A stretch of DNA of 14,128 bases from Syntrophomonas sp. (GTDB lineage: Bacteria; Bacillota; Syntrophomonadia; Syntrophomonadales; Syntrophomonadaceae): the NCBI GenBank assembly GCA_003444615.1, contig DLUN01000033.1, forward strand, positions 1 through 14,128. Direction: 5' to 3'. This document shows, piece after piece, positions 5,929 to 13,205 of this stretch (the first letter of the stretch is position 1; every line of letters begins with the position of its first letter). The notes below the pieces were generated by a model, which made no database searches, had not been told where the DNA came from, and worked only from the letters and a program-made list of their open reading frames with translations. The translations under genes were made by a program, and so were the position numbers.

Positions 5929-7884
5929 TTGCGTTACGAGCACCTTTTGTCTCCGGCTTATATTGGGGACCGATGGATAAAGAATCGAATAGTAATGGCA
6001 CCTATGGCTACCGGTTTTGGCTCTATTGGTGGGGAAGTAACCGATAAATTGATTTCCCATTATGAAACCAGAGCCCGGGGTGGGGTGGGAACCGTGATCG
6101 TGGAGGCTGCTTGCGTAGATGGTGTCCGAGGTCGAGAAGGTATGCAGCAAATACGCATTGACAGCCCGATATACATAGAAGGACTATCCCGATTGGCCGA
6201 GGCTATTAAGAATTATGGCAGTGTAGCCTTCATTCAACTTTTTCATGCTGGACGACAGACTGCTGAGGTAGTTACTCAAGGACAAGCTCCGGTTGCTCCC
6301 AGTGCTATACCCTGTCCCATAATGCGCTCCATGCCCCGGGAACTGACTACTTCAGAAGTGGAGCAAATAAGGGACCGGTTTGTAACAGCAGCGGCTTTGG
6401 CTGCCCAATCAGGCTTTGATGGTGTGGAAATACATGCCGCTCATGGCTATCTGGTCAATCAGTTTCTATCTCCCGATACTAATCTTCGCTCTGACAAATA
6501 TGGTGGCAGTTTGGACAACCGTATGCGGTTCTTGTTGGAAATAGTAGCGGGGATCAAACGACTATGCCCCCAGACACTTATATCAGTGCGCCTTAATTTG
6601 GATGATTTTATGCCCCATGGATTAAAAATTCAAGAGAGTTTACAGGTGTGCCAGGCGTTAGAGGAAGCGGGGATTCATCTTTTACATATTTCTTGTGGAA
6701 CTTATCCTTCTGGTCTAAATAGCATTGAGCCGGCTTCCTATGGGGAAGGTTGGAGAATATATCTAGCTGAGCAAGCCAAAAAAGTGGTTAAGATTCCGGT
6801 CATCGGTGGTGGTATGATACGCCAGCCGGCTTTGGCCGAACAGGTAATAAAAAAGGGGCAGGCGGACTTTGTCTTTATAGGCCGCCCGTTGTTGGCCGAT
6901 CCTAACTGGGTAAGCAAGGTTGCTCAAGGAAAAGAGCAAGATATTCGCCCCTGCATTGTATGCAATCAGTGCATTAGCAGTAAATTCAAGGGAATGTCAT
7001 TGCGATGTACGGTTAACCCTTATGTGGGAAGAGACAAAGAACGACCTGTCTTTTCCTACCCTCAAGGAAGAAGTCGAAGCGCGGTGGTCATAGGCAGCGG
7101 TCCCGCTGGCATTCAGGCTGCTCTAGCCTTGGATAGGTGGGGTATCCAGGTTACTCTTTACGAACAGAATCATGAACTGGGTGGGCTGCTTAATGTGGCG
7201 GCTATTCCTCCCCATAAACACCGCATAAAGCAATACCGTGATTATCTGGAACATTGTCTGCGACAGTCAAAAGTGAAAATCGTGTTAGGTGAAAAATTTG
7301 AGCCTCATCACCTGCAGGCGGATGGTCCTGACTATATTATAGTAGCCAGTGGTTCAGCTCCTTTTATTCCTCCCCCCTGGAAACATCAGGCGGATGGAAA
7401 AGGGTATACGGTCAATGAGCTTCTAGCTAAACCGGAGACATTAGAAGGGGATACTGCCGTAGTGATTGGGGGAGGTTTTACCGGATGCGAGGCTGCTGAC
7501 TATTTGGCTTCGGCTGGTAAAAAGGTTACTCTAGTCGAGCAGCGAGGACAACTGGCGGTAAGTATGGAAAGGAAAAATCGCCGTGATCTGCTTAATCGCT
7601 TAAAAAAGGCAGGAGTAATAACTAAGCTGAATTATCAGGTCATCACCGTCGAAAATGGTCAGGTACTGATAGTGGATTCCCAGGGTCAAACGGAAAAACT
7701 CGACCCAGATATTATTGTTTTTGCGGTAGGGTATCAGCCGGACCGCGATCTTTATGAACAACTGCGCCGGCTTCGTCCTCGAGTGTATTTAGCCGGTGAT
7801 GCGCAGCAGATTGGGGACATTCGAACGGCAGTGGAACAGGGACTGAGAACAGCTGAACAAATACTAAGGGAAGATGAGTTGTAA
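5929..7884 (+). CDS. Old Yellow Enzyme/2,4-dienoyl-CoA reductase-like flavo-iron-sulfur reductase
   Basis: This 651-residue enzyme has the three-part layout of 2,4-dienoyl-CoA reductase, 2-enoate reductase and trimethylamine dehydrogenase. The first part is an N-terminal FMN TIM barrel (about 1-335) with HAAHGYLVNQFLSP (169-182, candidate proton-donor Tyr174) and RSDKYGGSLDNR. Next is a cysteine cluster for a [4Fe-4S] centre (Cys342, 345, 348, 360). The C-terminal part holds an FAD Rossmann motif GSGPAG (389-394) and a second NAD(P)-type motif GGGFTG (514-519), ending with YLAGDAQ. The cluster spacing C-x2-C-x2-C-x11-C is one residue shorter than in E. coli FadH and is nearer to trimethylamine dehydrogenase. 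Reduction of an unsaturated acyl-CoA or enoate is likely; the substrate is unknown. I chose TTG 5929, which follows GAGGCGAT (5916-5923); a TTG at 5914 overlaps that site. Confidence 0.88.
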   Translation: MRYEHLLSPAYIGDRWIKNRIVMAPMATGFGSIGGEVTDKLISHYETRARGGVGTVIVEAACVDGVRGREGMQQIRIDSPIYIEGLSRLAEAIKNYGSVAFIQLFHAGRQTAEVVTQGQAPVAPSAIPCPIMRSMPRELTTSEVEQIRDRFVTAAALAAQSGFDGVEIHAAHGYLVNQFLSPDTNLRSDKYGGSLDNRMRFLLEIVAGIKRLCPQTLISVRLNLDDFMPHGLKIQESLQVCQALEEAGIHLLHISCGTYPSGLNSIEPASYGEGWRIYLAEQAKKVVKIPVIGGGMIRQPALAEQVIKKGQADFVFIGRPLLADPNWVSKVAQGKEQDIRPCIVCNQCISSKFKGMSLRCTVNPYVGRDKERPVFSYPQGRSRSAVVIGSGPAGIQAALALDRWGIQVTLYEQNHELGGLLNVAAIPPHKHRIKQYRDYLEHCLRQSKVKIVLGEKFEPHHLQADGPDYIIVASGSAPFIPPPWKHQADGKGYTVNELLAKPETLEGDTAVVIGGGFTGCEAADYLASAGKKVTLVEQRGQLAVSMERKNRRDLLNRLKKAGVITKLNYQVITVENGQVLIVDSQGQTEKLDPDIIVFAVGYQPDRDLYEQLRRLRPRVYLAGDAQQIGDIRTAVEQGLRTAEQILREDEL

Positions 7885-8574
7885 GTGGGTAAATACCAAC
7901 CGGGTTTGACACCGGAAGAATTCCAGCGCATTGAAAATATGATGTTTTTCGAAAGGCAAGCAGTATTCCAGGGATTTAGGCGGATAGCAGGTATAGACGA
8001 AGCAGGAAGAGGCCCCCTGGCAGGACCGGTAGTGGCCGGAGCAGTAATTCTGCCTGATACTTTTGATTTGGCCGGAATTAACGATTCTAAAAAGATTGCT
8101 CCCGCTTTGCGGCGTGAATTGGCTGAGGAAATAAAAAAGCAGGCCATATCCTGGGCAGTAGCTGCAGTTTATCCTCCCTATCTTGATACCATAAATATAT
8201 ACCAAGCTACTATTCAAGCTATGAATATGGCGGTAAAAAGCTTAAATCCACATCCCGATTATCTCCTCATTGATGCTGTCAAATTACCCGATATACATAT
8301 TAGACAGCAATCTATTATTAAAGGAGATCTATTAAGCGTGTCGATTGCCGCAGCGTCGATTCTAGCCAAGGTGGAACGGGATAATGCCATGGAGGCTTTT
8401 GACGACTTATATCCTGGCTACGGATTTGCGCGGCACAAGGGCTATGCCACCAGAGAGCATATAGAACTGTTAATGCAGAAAGGACCCTGTCCTATCCATC
8501 GGGTGAGCTTTGAACCAGTCAAATCGCTGCTCAAAGGAGGAACCTATGGAGAACAACCTGGTCTCTTTGAATAG
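7885..8574 (+). CDS. rnhB: Ribonuclease HII
   Basis: RNase HII cuts the RNA strand of RNA-DNA hybrids and removes misincorporated ribonucleotides. The 229-residue protein has GIDEAGRGPLAGPV at 37-50, with catalytic-type Asp38 and Glu39, Asp130 in LLIDAVKLP and Asp148 in KGDLLSVSIAAASILAK, completing the four acidic residues of the family. The N-terminal extension of about 36 residues is common in Firmicutes. The GTG start lies immediately after the stop of the flavin reductase, with AAGGGA further upstream; an ATG at 7939 is possible but would lose conserved N-terminal residues. The 3' end overlaps the next gene by 29 bases, showing tight coupling. Confidence 0.96.
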   Translation: MGKYQPGLTPEEFQRIENMMFFERQAVFQGFRRIAGIDEAGRGPLAGPVVAGAVILPDTFDLAGINDSKKIAPALRRELAEEIKKQAISWAVAAVYPPYLDTINIYQATIQAMNMAVKSLNPHPDYLLIDAVKLPDIHIRQQSIIKGDLLSVSIAAASILAKVERDNAMEAFDDLYPGYGFARHKGYATREHIELLMQKGPCPIHRVSFEPVKSLLKGGTYGEQPGLFE

Positions 8575-10186
8575 AGTATTTTTAAACCTCAATAATCCTG
8601 CTGCTCAGCATACTTTGGTTCTAACTGAAGGTGATATTCTCCGTGGTCTAGTGAAGGATATAGATGCTAACGGAACTGTTAGGGTGCTTATACAAGGCCA
8701 CTTGATAGAAGCTATAGCTGAGGCAAAGGTGTCCTTAGGACAAAATCTCCATCTGCTGGTAGAAGAGGTGCAACCGGGTCGTATTATATTAAGAATTTTA
8801 ACTCCAGAAGCCCTAGACCGCGTAGAACAAGCCAATTTGGCCAGCCGGCTCCGGGAATTGGGCATTACTCCTAATGAAAGCAATATCAGATTGGCAAGTT
8901 TACTGTTGGAACACCAGCTTCCAGTTAATCGAACTACTATGGGGCAAGCTGTTCAGGTACTGCAGCATTTGGGGGTTAATACGGTTGAGAGTGCGAAAAC
9001 CGCGGCCTTGGCGGTGAAATATAATCTGCCCTTGAATCAAGCTCTGTTAGAAAGACTGATGAGTTTTTTGAAGGCTGATAACGATTTCGCTCAAATTTAT
9101 CAACAGCTGAGCCGTATGTTGGGGAAGTCAATGCCAACCAGGGGATCGGCGGTTCCTTTGACAAGTGCGGGGTCAGATGTAACTCGATACATAGCAGGAA
9201 GTCAGCCAACGGTGCAGCCAACCAACATCAATGCCGACGTGGAATTAACCTCCACCCCGTCAGCTGCAACTCCATCATCTGCGCTGCCAGGAGCTAATAA
9301 GGGTGGAGTTGGCACACCTGTAGCCAATCAGATGCAGCCTATGGGAACGATATCTGAAACCATAAGCACAAAACAGAATCTGCTTCTAGCTTCAGCAGAT
9401 GCTGGTAGCCAAAACGCTTCCTTGGAACACCAGCCGTCTATGAAAGGGACGGCCATTTCGCCTAATCTTACTTGGCCTCAGTCCGGCGATTTCGGATCCA
9501 TACTGAAATTGTGGTCGCAAATCCAACTATTGCTGGAGAGGACTGTGATTAAAGGAGATACAACTGCTTTGCCAATACAGGGCCAACTGCAACAATTGCT
9601 GCAATCACATCCTGATCTGATGCAGGGTTGGGTCTTAATGGAGAACATATTGAAGAATGCAGGCTCATCGGATAATCAAGTCCTGCGGGATATGCAGGCT
9701 ATAATAAGAACTCTGGAACATGAAATAAGCGGGCAGCAGATTCTAAATACAGTGGGTCGTTTTTCCGCAGAAACAACTTTCCCCGGCATATATTTAGCCT
9801 TTCCTTTGAAACTGGAACAGGATCATTATACCATGTGTGAACTGCGGTTAAATCGAGAAGGCCGTCAAATGAGCCGGGAAGATAATTCCTTGCAAATAGC
9901 GGTTTCTCTGGATACTCCCCATATGGGTATAGTGTTATTTCATGTCTTATGGAGGCGAGCGGGGACTTTAGATATCCGAGCGGTGGTAGAAAAGGATTTC
10001 GTACGGGATTTTTTCCTCAAGAATTGGGAAGAATTAAGCGGCAGTCTGGAACAGATGGGATACCGTGTCAATAATCTGGGGATTAAGGTAGTGGATGAAC
10101 GCACAGAAATAGAATCCCTTCGCCCTGATTTACAGATGCCAGCTGCCCTTAAAACCCGACCTATAAGTATTGATATCATTATATGA
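8546..10186 (+). CDS. FliK-like protein (flagellar hook-length control C-terminal domain)
   Basis: This 546-residue protein has an N-terminal region (about 1-200) with no motif I recognise, and a low-complexity linker rich in Ser, Thr, Ala, Pro and Gln (about 205-310). Its C-terminal region (about 330-546), including CELRLNREGRQ and GIVLFHVLWRR, resembles the Flg_hook domain of FliK. FliK measures flagellar hook length and switches export specificity through FlhB. The gene matches in position B. subtilis ylqG, between rnhB and the FlhB-like ylqH. I chose ATG 8546, five bases after AAAGGAGG (8533-8540), inside the end of rnhB. No other flagellar genes are present, so a flagellar role is unproven. 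It could instead act with the FlhB-like protein in some other export or regulatory task. Confidence 0.7.
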   Translation: MENNLVSLNRVFLNLNNPAAQHTLVLTEGDILRGLVKDIDANGTVRVLIQGHLIEAIAEAKVSLGQNLHLLVEEVQPGRIILRILTPEALDRVEQANLASRLRELGITPNESNIRLASLLLEHQLPVNRTTMGQAVQVLQHLGVNTVESAKTAALAVKYNLPLNQALLERLMSFLKADNDFAQIYQQLSRMLGKSMPTRGSAVPLTSAGSDVTRYIAGSQPTVQPTNINADVELTSTPSAATPSSALPGANKGGVGTPVANQMQPMGTISETISTKQNLLLASADAGSQNASLEHQPSMKGTAISPNLTWPQSGDFGSILKLWSQIQLLLERTVIKGDTTALPIQGQLQQLLQSHPDLMQGWVLMENILKNAGSSDNQVLRDMQAIIRTLEHEISGQQILNTVGRFSAETTFPGIYLAFPLKLEQDHYTMCELRLNREGRQMSREDNSLQIAVSLDTPHMGIVLFHVLWRRAGTLDIRAVVEKDFVRDFFLKNWEELSGSLEQMGYRVNNLGIKVVDERTEIESLRPDLQMPAALKTRPISIDIII

Positions 10187-10196
10187 GGTGGAAATA

Positions 10197-10484
10197 ATGA
10201 CCCAGGACAAGAAAGGTCCAGAGCGAGCAGTAGCCCTGCGCTATGATCCCCAACTGGATGATGCTCCCCGGGTAATGGCCAAAGGCAGTGGCCTGATTGC
10301 CGAAAATATTCGTAAGCTGGCCCGGGAACATAATATACCTATTCACGAAGACCAGGAGCTGGTCGAATACCTGATGGCATTGGATATCTATCAGGAGATT
10401 CCTCCGGAGATTTACCCGATTGTAGCGGAGATACTGGCTTTCATATACCGGATGAACCAAAGATACATCCTGGATGAGGGTTAA
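10197..10484 (+). CDS. ylqH: Stand-alone FlhB C-terminal domain protein (YlqH-like)
   Basis: This 95-residue soluble protein corresponds to the cytoplasmic C-terminal piece of FlhB that remains after self-cleavage. Family residues are visible in ALRYDPQLDDAPRVMAKGSG (13-32), followed by IRKLAREHNIPIHED and PPEIYPIVAEILAFIYRMN. In full FlhB this part lies after the NPTH cleavage motif; here the N terminus MTQDKKGPERAVALRYD lacks NPTH and all membrane segments, so it is not a truncated gene but a separate short family. B. subtilis YlqH is a known example beside rnhB. The start is ATG 10197 after GAGGTGG (10185-10191), which overlaps the upstream stop. Pairing with the FliK-like gene suggests that the two products interact. 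Confidence 0.88.
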   Translation: MTQDKKGPERAVALRYDPQLDDAPRVMAKGSGLIAENIRKLAREHNIPIHEDQELVEYLMALDIYQEIPPEIYPIVAEILAFIYRMNQRYILDEG

Positions 10485-10487
10485 TAA

Positions 10488-10835
10488 ATGCGTAAAAAAA
10501 TCGGTAACCAGGGAGAAGAAATAGCCGCTCGCTATCTGCAACAGCAAGGATATCGTATTTTAAGGCGCAATTATCATAGCCGCTATGGGGAGATAGATAT
10601 TATTTGCGAGTATCAACGGGTTATCATATTTGTGGAAGTAAAGACTAGAAGAAGTGAACGTTATGGTAGTGCTGAGGAGTCGATTACCCGGATTAAGCAA
10701 CAGCGTCTTCGAAAAACGGCTCTACACTATCTGCAACAGAGGAATGAGCCCTTTAAGGAAATTCAATTTGATGTGATTACGGTGCGCTTAGAGGGAGCTC
10801 GGCCCATAATTAATCACATAAAAAATGCCTTTTAG
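10488..10835 (+). CDS. YraN-family (UPF0102) endonuclease-like protein
   Basis: This 115-residue protein has the YraN family pattern IGNQGEEIAARYLQQQGYRILRRN (5-28), then GEIDII (34-39) and FVEVKTR (48-54). Asp37 with Glu50-x-Lys52 forms the D...ExK set of restriction-endonuclease-like folds, which suggests metal-dependent binding or cleavage of nucleic acid; the cellular role is not well defined. Length is typical. It starts four bases after the upstream stop, with GATGAGGG (10473-10480) as ribosome binding site, and so belongs to the rnhB operon. In many genomes yraN lies beside rnhB, as here. Confidence 0.93.
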   Translation: MRKKIGNQGEEIAARYLQQQGYRILRRNYHSRYGEIDIICEYQRVIIFVEVKTRRSERYGSAEESITRIKQQRLRKTALHYLQQRNEPFKEIQFDVITVRLEGARPIINHIKNAF

Positions 10836-10899
10836 GGAAAAAGCTCTAACGGAAGGATTGAAATACTCAAAACAAAAATGATAGGAGAGGATAAGGGCA

Positions 10900-11721
10900 A
10901 TGCTCATCTATGGTAAGGAGATTAGGGAAAAGCTTAAAGAGCAAATACGGCAGAGTGCTTTAAATACCCCTATGAAAATGGCGGTTGTAAAGGTTGGTGA
11001 TGATCAACCATCCCAGGTTTATGTAAACAGCATTCGCCGTTTTGCTGACGAAGTAGGAGTGGCAGTGGATGTACACAATCTAGCAGCATCAGTGGAGCAA
11101 TCCCAGGTGGAAAAGCTTATTCAGGAACTCAATGCCGATCCTGATATAACAGGTATCATGATACAAACTCCCCTGCCCGATCACCTGCATGCTAGCTCCC
11201 TGGTAAATTTGATTCACCATAGTAAAGATGTGGAGGGTATTCATAACTTCAATTTGGGTAAACTCATCAGCCGGGAGGAAGGAGTTAAACCTTCAACACC
11301 CAAAGCTACTGTGCGCATGCTAAAAGACCATAATATTCCTATTGAAGGACGCAAGGTTACTATTGTGGGGCGCAGTACCATAGTGGGTAGCCCATTGGCA
11401 GTTATGATGACAGCCGAGAATGGTACAGTAACTGTATGTCATACAAAAACCGCAGATTTGGCAGCAGAGACCCGCGGTGCGGACATCCTTATTACTGCAA
11501 TTGGTCGCCAGAATTATATTACTGCCGACATGGTTAAAGAAGGAGTGGTGATAATTGACGCGGGAATAAACTTCGACGAAAAAGGGAAAATGGTCGGAGA
11601 TGTTGATGAAGCTGCCAAAGAAAAAGCTAGTATCGCCAGTGCCGTTCCTGGTGGGGTAGGAGCAATAACCGTAGCCGAGTTATTTGACAATCTGCGTATA
11701 TTGGCTGAAGCTCGTCCATGA
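10900..11721 (+). CDS. folD: FolD-like methylenetetrahydrofolate dehydrogenase, atypical active site
   Basis: FolD normally oxidises methylene-tetrahydrofolate and hydrolyses the methenyl product to 10-formyl-tetrahydrofolate. The 273-residue protein aligns along its whole length: YVNSIRRFADE (41-51), MIQTPLPD (87-94), KDVEGIHNFN (109-118), the dinucleotide motif VGRSTIVGSP (156-165) and VPGGVGAIT (249-257). Several key positions differ from E. coli FolD: the cyclohydrolase lysine of YVxxK is Ile45 (ATT at 11032-11034), the Asp in KDVDG is Glu112, the Cys of PCTP is Ser132, and the Pro of GGVGPMT is Ala255. Tyr41 and Gln89 are kept. It may be a dehydrogenase without cyclohydrolase activity, or have another C1 substrate. 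Ribosome binding site candidates are AGGAGAGG (10883-10890) and AAGGG. A separate canonical FolD may exist elsewhere in the genome. Confidence 0.9.
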   Translation: MLIYGKEIREKLKEQIRQSALNTPMKMAVVKVGDDQPSQVYVNSIRRFADEVGVAVDVHNLAASVEQSQVEKLIQELNADPDITGIMIQTPLPDHLHASSLVNLIHHSKDVEGIHNFNLGKLISREEGVKPSTPKATVRMLKDHNIPIEGRKVTIVGRSTIVGSPLAVMMTAENGTVTVCHTKTADLAAETRGADILITAIGRQNYITADMVKEGVVIIDAGINFDEKGKMVGDVDEAAKEKASIASAVPGGVGAITVAELFDNLRILAEARP

Positions 11722-11725
11722 AAAT

Positions 11726-11757
11726 AGCTCCGTATTAACGGAGCTTCAAGTTTAAAT
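11726..11757. terminator. Stem-loop between convergent folD and thioesterase genes
   Basis: AGCTCCGT (11726-11733) and ACGGAGCT (11738-11745) form a perfect 8-bp stem with an ATTA loop, followed by TCAAGTTTAAAT. On the opposite strand the stem is followed by ATTTTC. It could serve both convergent genes, though both T-tracts are short. Confidence 0.6.
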
Positions 11758-11773
11758 TAAGCTAAATGATTAA

Positions 11774-12265
11774 TTAATATAGGGGAAGCCAGCAAACCTG
11801 AGGATTGGCTTTCCTTTCTGCTACTCGCTGCTTACCTAACTCAAATTCGGCCTTTTCTACATCGTTTTGTAAAAGGAGTTGGGGAATTCTTTTAGGGCGC
11901 ATATTTTCATCTAGGGCTACAAATGTAAAAAAGGCTGTCAAACAGCACTCCTTGGTCCCCTGCAAAAGGTCCTCGGCATATAAGCTTACCGCGATTTCCA
12001 TGGATGAATTAGAAACATAGGTGAGATTGGCAGAACAGGTGACCAGATTACCCATGAATACAGGATGATGAAAACTTATATTATCTATTCCAGCGGTAAC
12101 CACAATGGAACGAGAGTGTTTGGTGGCGCAAGCTCCGGCACAGTTATCCATCATCTTTAATAGTTCGCCACCATGAGCTGTACCAGCGGGATTAGTCTGT
12201 CCAGGTAAAATAATCTGGCTAAGACTGGTAGCGGACTCAGCAATGGTCTTGGGTTCTAACTCCAA
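11774..12265 (-). CDS. Acyl-CoA thioesterase, hotdog fold (YkhA-like)
   Basis: This 163-residue protein resembles the YkhA/YciA group of hotdog-fold acyl-CoA hydrolases. The signature NPAGTAHGGELLKMMDNCAGACATKHS (25-51) contains the HGG and Asp40 typical of the family, followed by VVTAGIDNISFHHPVFMGNLV. It would release free fatty acids from acyl-CoA in the cytoplasm. The start chosen is TTG at 12265, eight bases after AGGAGG on the minus strand; a GTG at 12274 is in frame but lies inside that ribosome binding site. The gene is convergent with folD and divergent from the DUF1648 gene. In an organism that lives on fatty acids such an enzyme could adjust acyl-CoA pools, but that is inference. 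Confidence 0.88.
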   Translation of the reverse strand: MELEPKTIAESATSLSQIILPGQTNPAGTAHGGELLKMMDNCAGACATKHSRSIVVTAGIDNISFHHPVFMGNLVTCSANLTYVSNSSMEIAVSLYAEDLLQGTKECCLTAFFTFVALDENMRPKRIPQLLLQNDVEKAEFELGKQRVAERKANPQVCWLPLY

Positions 12266-12294
12266 GGGTTTCACCTCCTATATATGGTATGGTA

Positions 12295-12323
12295 ATTTTA
12301 TAGCATATAGAAAAAGATTGCAA
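12295..12323 (-). promoter_or_regulatory. Promoter of the thioesterase gene
   Basis: On the minus strand TTGCAA (12318-12323) is followed after 17 bases by TAAAAT (12295-12300). An overlapping TATAAA with an upstream TG (extended -10) is also possible. The distance to the TTG start is about 30 bases. Confidence 0.55.
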
Positions 12324-12385
12324 TTCATTATTGGCTGGAAACAGTATTCCATGACAAGTTTTGTCTTATCAAAGGAGGGCTTTGT

Positions 12386-12919
12386 GTGACCAAAAACAAT
12401 AGTCACCGTTCCAAGCCGCTTAATCAGGCACGTCCGCGTATAAAAATACCTATTACACCCATGGAGTTTATTCTGGAGTTAATTTCCCTGCTAGGTTTGC
12501 TGGGAGCCGCCTATGTTTTAATCAAGTTCTGGCCGGATCTTCCTGATGAAATACCCAAACATTTCGGCTTCACCGGAGAAGCAGATGCCTGGGGTGACCC
12601 TAGTTCACTGTATATCCTGCTGGGAGTTAATTTTTTAATGTATATTATGCTAACTATTATTCGACGCTTCCCGCATACCTTTAATTATCCGGTGCAGATA
12701 AATGAAAATAATGCTTTCCGCCAATACCAGTTAGCTGTTGTGTATATTTCTTTGCTAAAAGCCCAGGTAGTCTGGCTGTTCGCCTATCTGCAGTGGCAGA
12801 TGATCCAGGTGGCTTTAGGCAACAGTACCGGGCTAGGCGCCTGGTTCATAGTAGTGGTACTGCTGGCTTTCCTGCTTCCTATTTTAATCTATGCGGGGAT
12901 AGCTCGCCGGACGGGTTAG
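12386..12919 (+). CDS. DUF1648-domain membrane protein
   Basis: This 177-residue protein has four predicted membrane segments (about 27-47, 73-92, 116-140 and 152-172). Between the first two lies LPDEIPKHFGFTGEADAWGD (52-71), the signature of DUF1648, a domain also found in the SdpI immunity protein family. The N terminus (1-24) is basic and probably cytoplasmic. It lacks the longer C-terminal part of SdpI proteins, and its function is unknown. The GTG start follows AAAGGAGGG (12371-12379) by six bases. A short inverted repeat GACAA/TTGTC (12353-12365) lies just upstream. It is divergent from the thioesterase, and there is no sign of a partner toxin gene. Confidence 0.82.
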   Translation: MTKNNSHRSKPLNQARPRIKIPITPMEFILELISLLGLLGAAYVLIKFWPDLPDEIPKHFGFTGEADAWGDPSSLYILLGVNFLMYIMLTIIRRFPHTFNYPVQINENNAFRQYQLAVVYISLLKAQVVWLFAYLQWQMIQVALGNSTGLGAWFIVVVLLAFLLPILIYAGIARRTG

Positions 12920-12936
12920 TTTGATAATGGTAAAAC

Positions 12937-12964
12937 TTGACTAAGCTGGTGTGGCTGCTATACT
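12937..12964 (+). promoter_or_regulatory. Strong promoter of the riboswitch-controlled unit
   Basis: TTGACT (12937-12942), a 16-base spacer, and TATACT (12959-12964) preceded by TG (12956-12957) make a near-consensus extended -10 promoter. Transcription would start near 12970, leaving a leader of about 235 bases before the next gene. Confidence 0.8.
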
Positions 12965-13020
12965 GGGAATAGAATAATTGTGAAATATTGCTCATGATTG
13001 GTGAAAAAACTTAAATAATT

Positions 13021-13113
13021 GGTTCCGAGGTCATATTTCCTACGGCCCGGCTATGGAAATGACCCGTTAGGGTATATTGGGAAACTAATATGCCTCCCGT
13101 CTGGAAAGGAGCC
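13021..13113 (+). ncRNA. Candidate molybdenum/tungsten cofactor (Moco/Tuco) riboswitch aptamer
   Basis: The core GCCTCCCGT-CTGGAAAGG (13092-13109) closely matches, as I recall it, the E. coli moaA Moco RNA core, which reads GCCUCCCGUAUCUGGAAAGG. A closing stem pairs GGTTCC (13021-13026) with GGAGCC (13108-13113). GAGGTCA (13027-13033) resembles the conserved GGGUCA that follows the 5' arm of that RNA. Further arms are TTTCC/GGAAA (13036-13040 and 13055-13059) and GGTATATT/AATATGCC (13071-13078 and 13087-13094), the latter leading straight into CTCCCGT as in the family. A strong promoter lies upstream and a terminator downstream. The choice between Moco and Tuco specificity cannot be made from the sequence. 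Confidence 0.8.
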
Positions 13114-13142
13114 TTAGGTCACACCACTATCTAGGTTTTGGT

Positions 13143-13190
13143 GAAGTGATGTCGTTTGTTTATTCCAGATGGCGTCACTTTTTCTTTTTT
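13143..13190 (+). terminator. Intrinsic terminator, likely riboswitch expression platform
   Basis: GAAGTGATGTC (13143-13153) pairs with GGCGTCACTTT (13171-13181), with wobbles, and is followed by TTCTTTTTT. It stands between the aptamer and the coding start. TCACACCACT (13119-13128) is partly complementary to AGTGATG (13145-13151) in the 5' arm and could form an antiterminator. This suggests ligand-controlled termination; the direction of the switch is inferred. Confidence 0.78.
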
Positions 13191-13205
13191 ATGGGGGAGA
13201 GATTA

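Noticed and set aside
12353..12365. GACAA-GTT-TTGTC inverted repeat upstream of the DUF1648 gene
   Set aside because: Five base pairs are too few to claim an operator or terminator; it is mentioned only within that gene's entry.
12386..12919. DUF1648 protein as an SdpI-type immunity protein of a toxin system
   Set aside because: It has the DUF1648 signature but lacks the C-terminal SdpI part, and no toxin or regulator genes of the Sdp type are nearby.
13021..13113. Cobalamin, THF, SAM, c-di-GMP or T-box leader as an alternative identity
   Set aside because: None of the hallmark sequences of these classes is present, while the CTCCCGT-CTGGAAAGG core and the stem order fit the Moco RNA motif.
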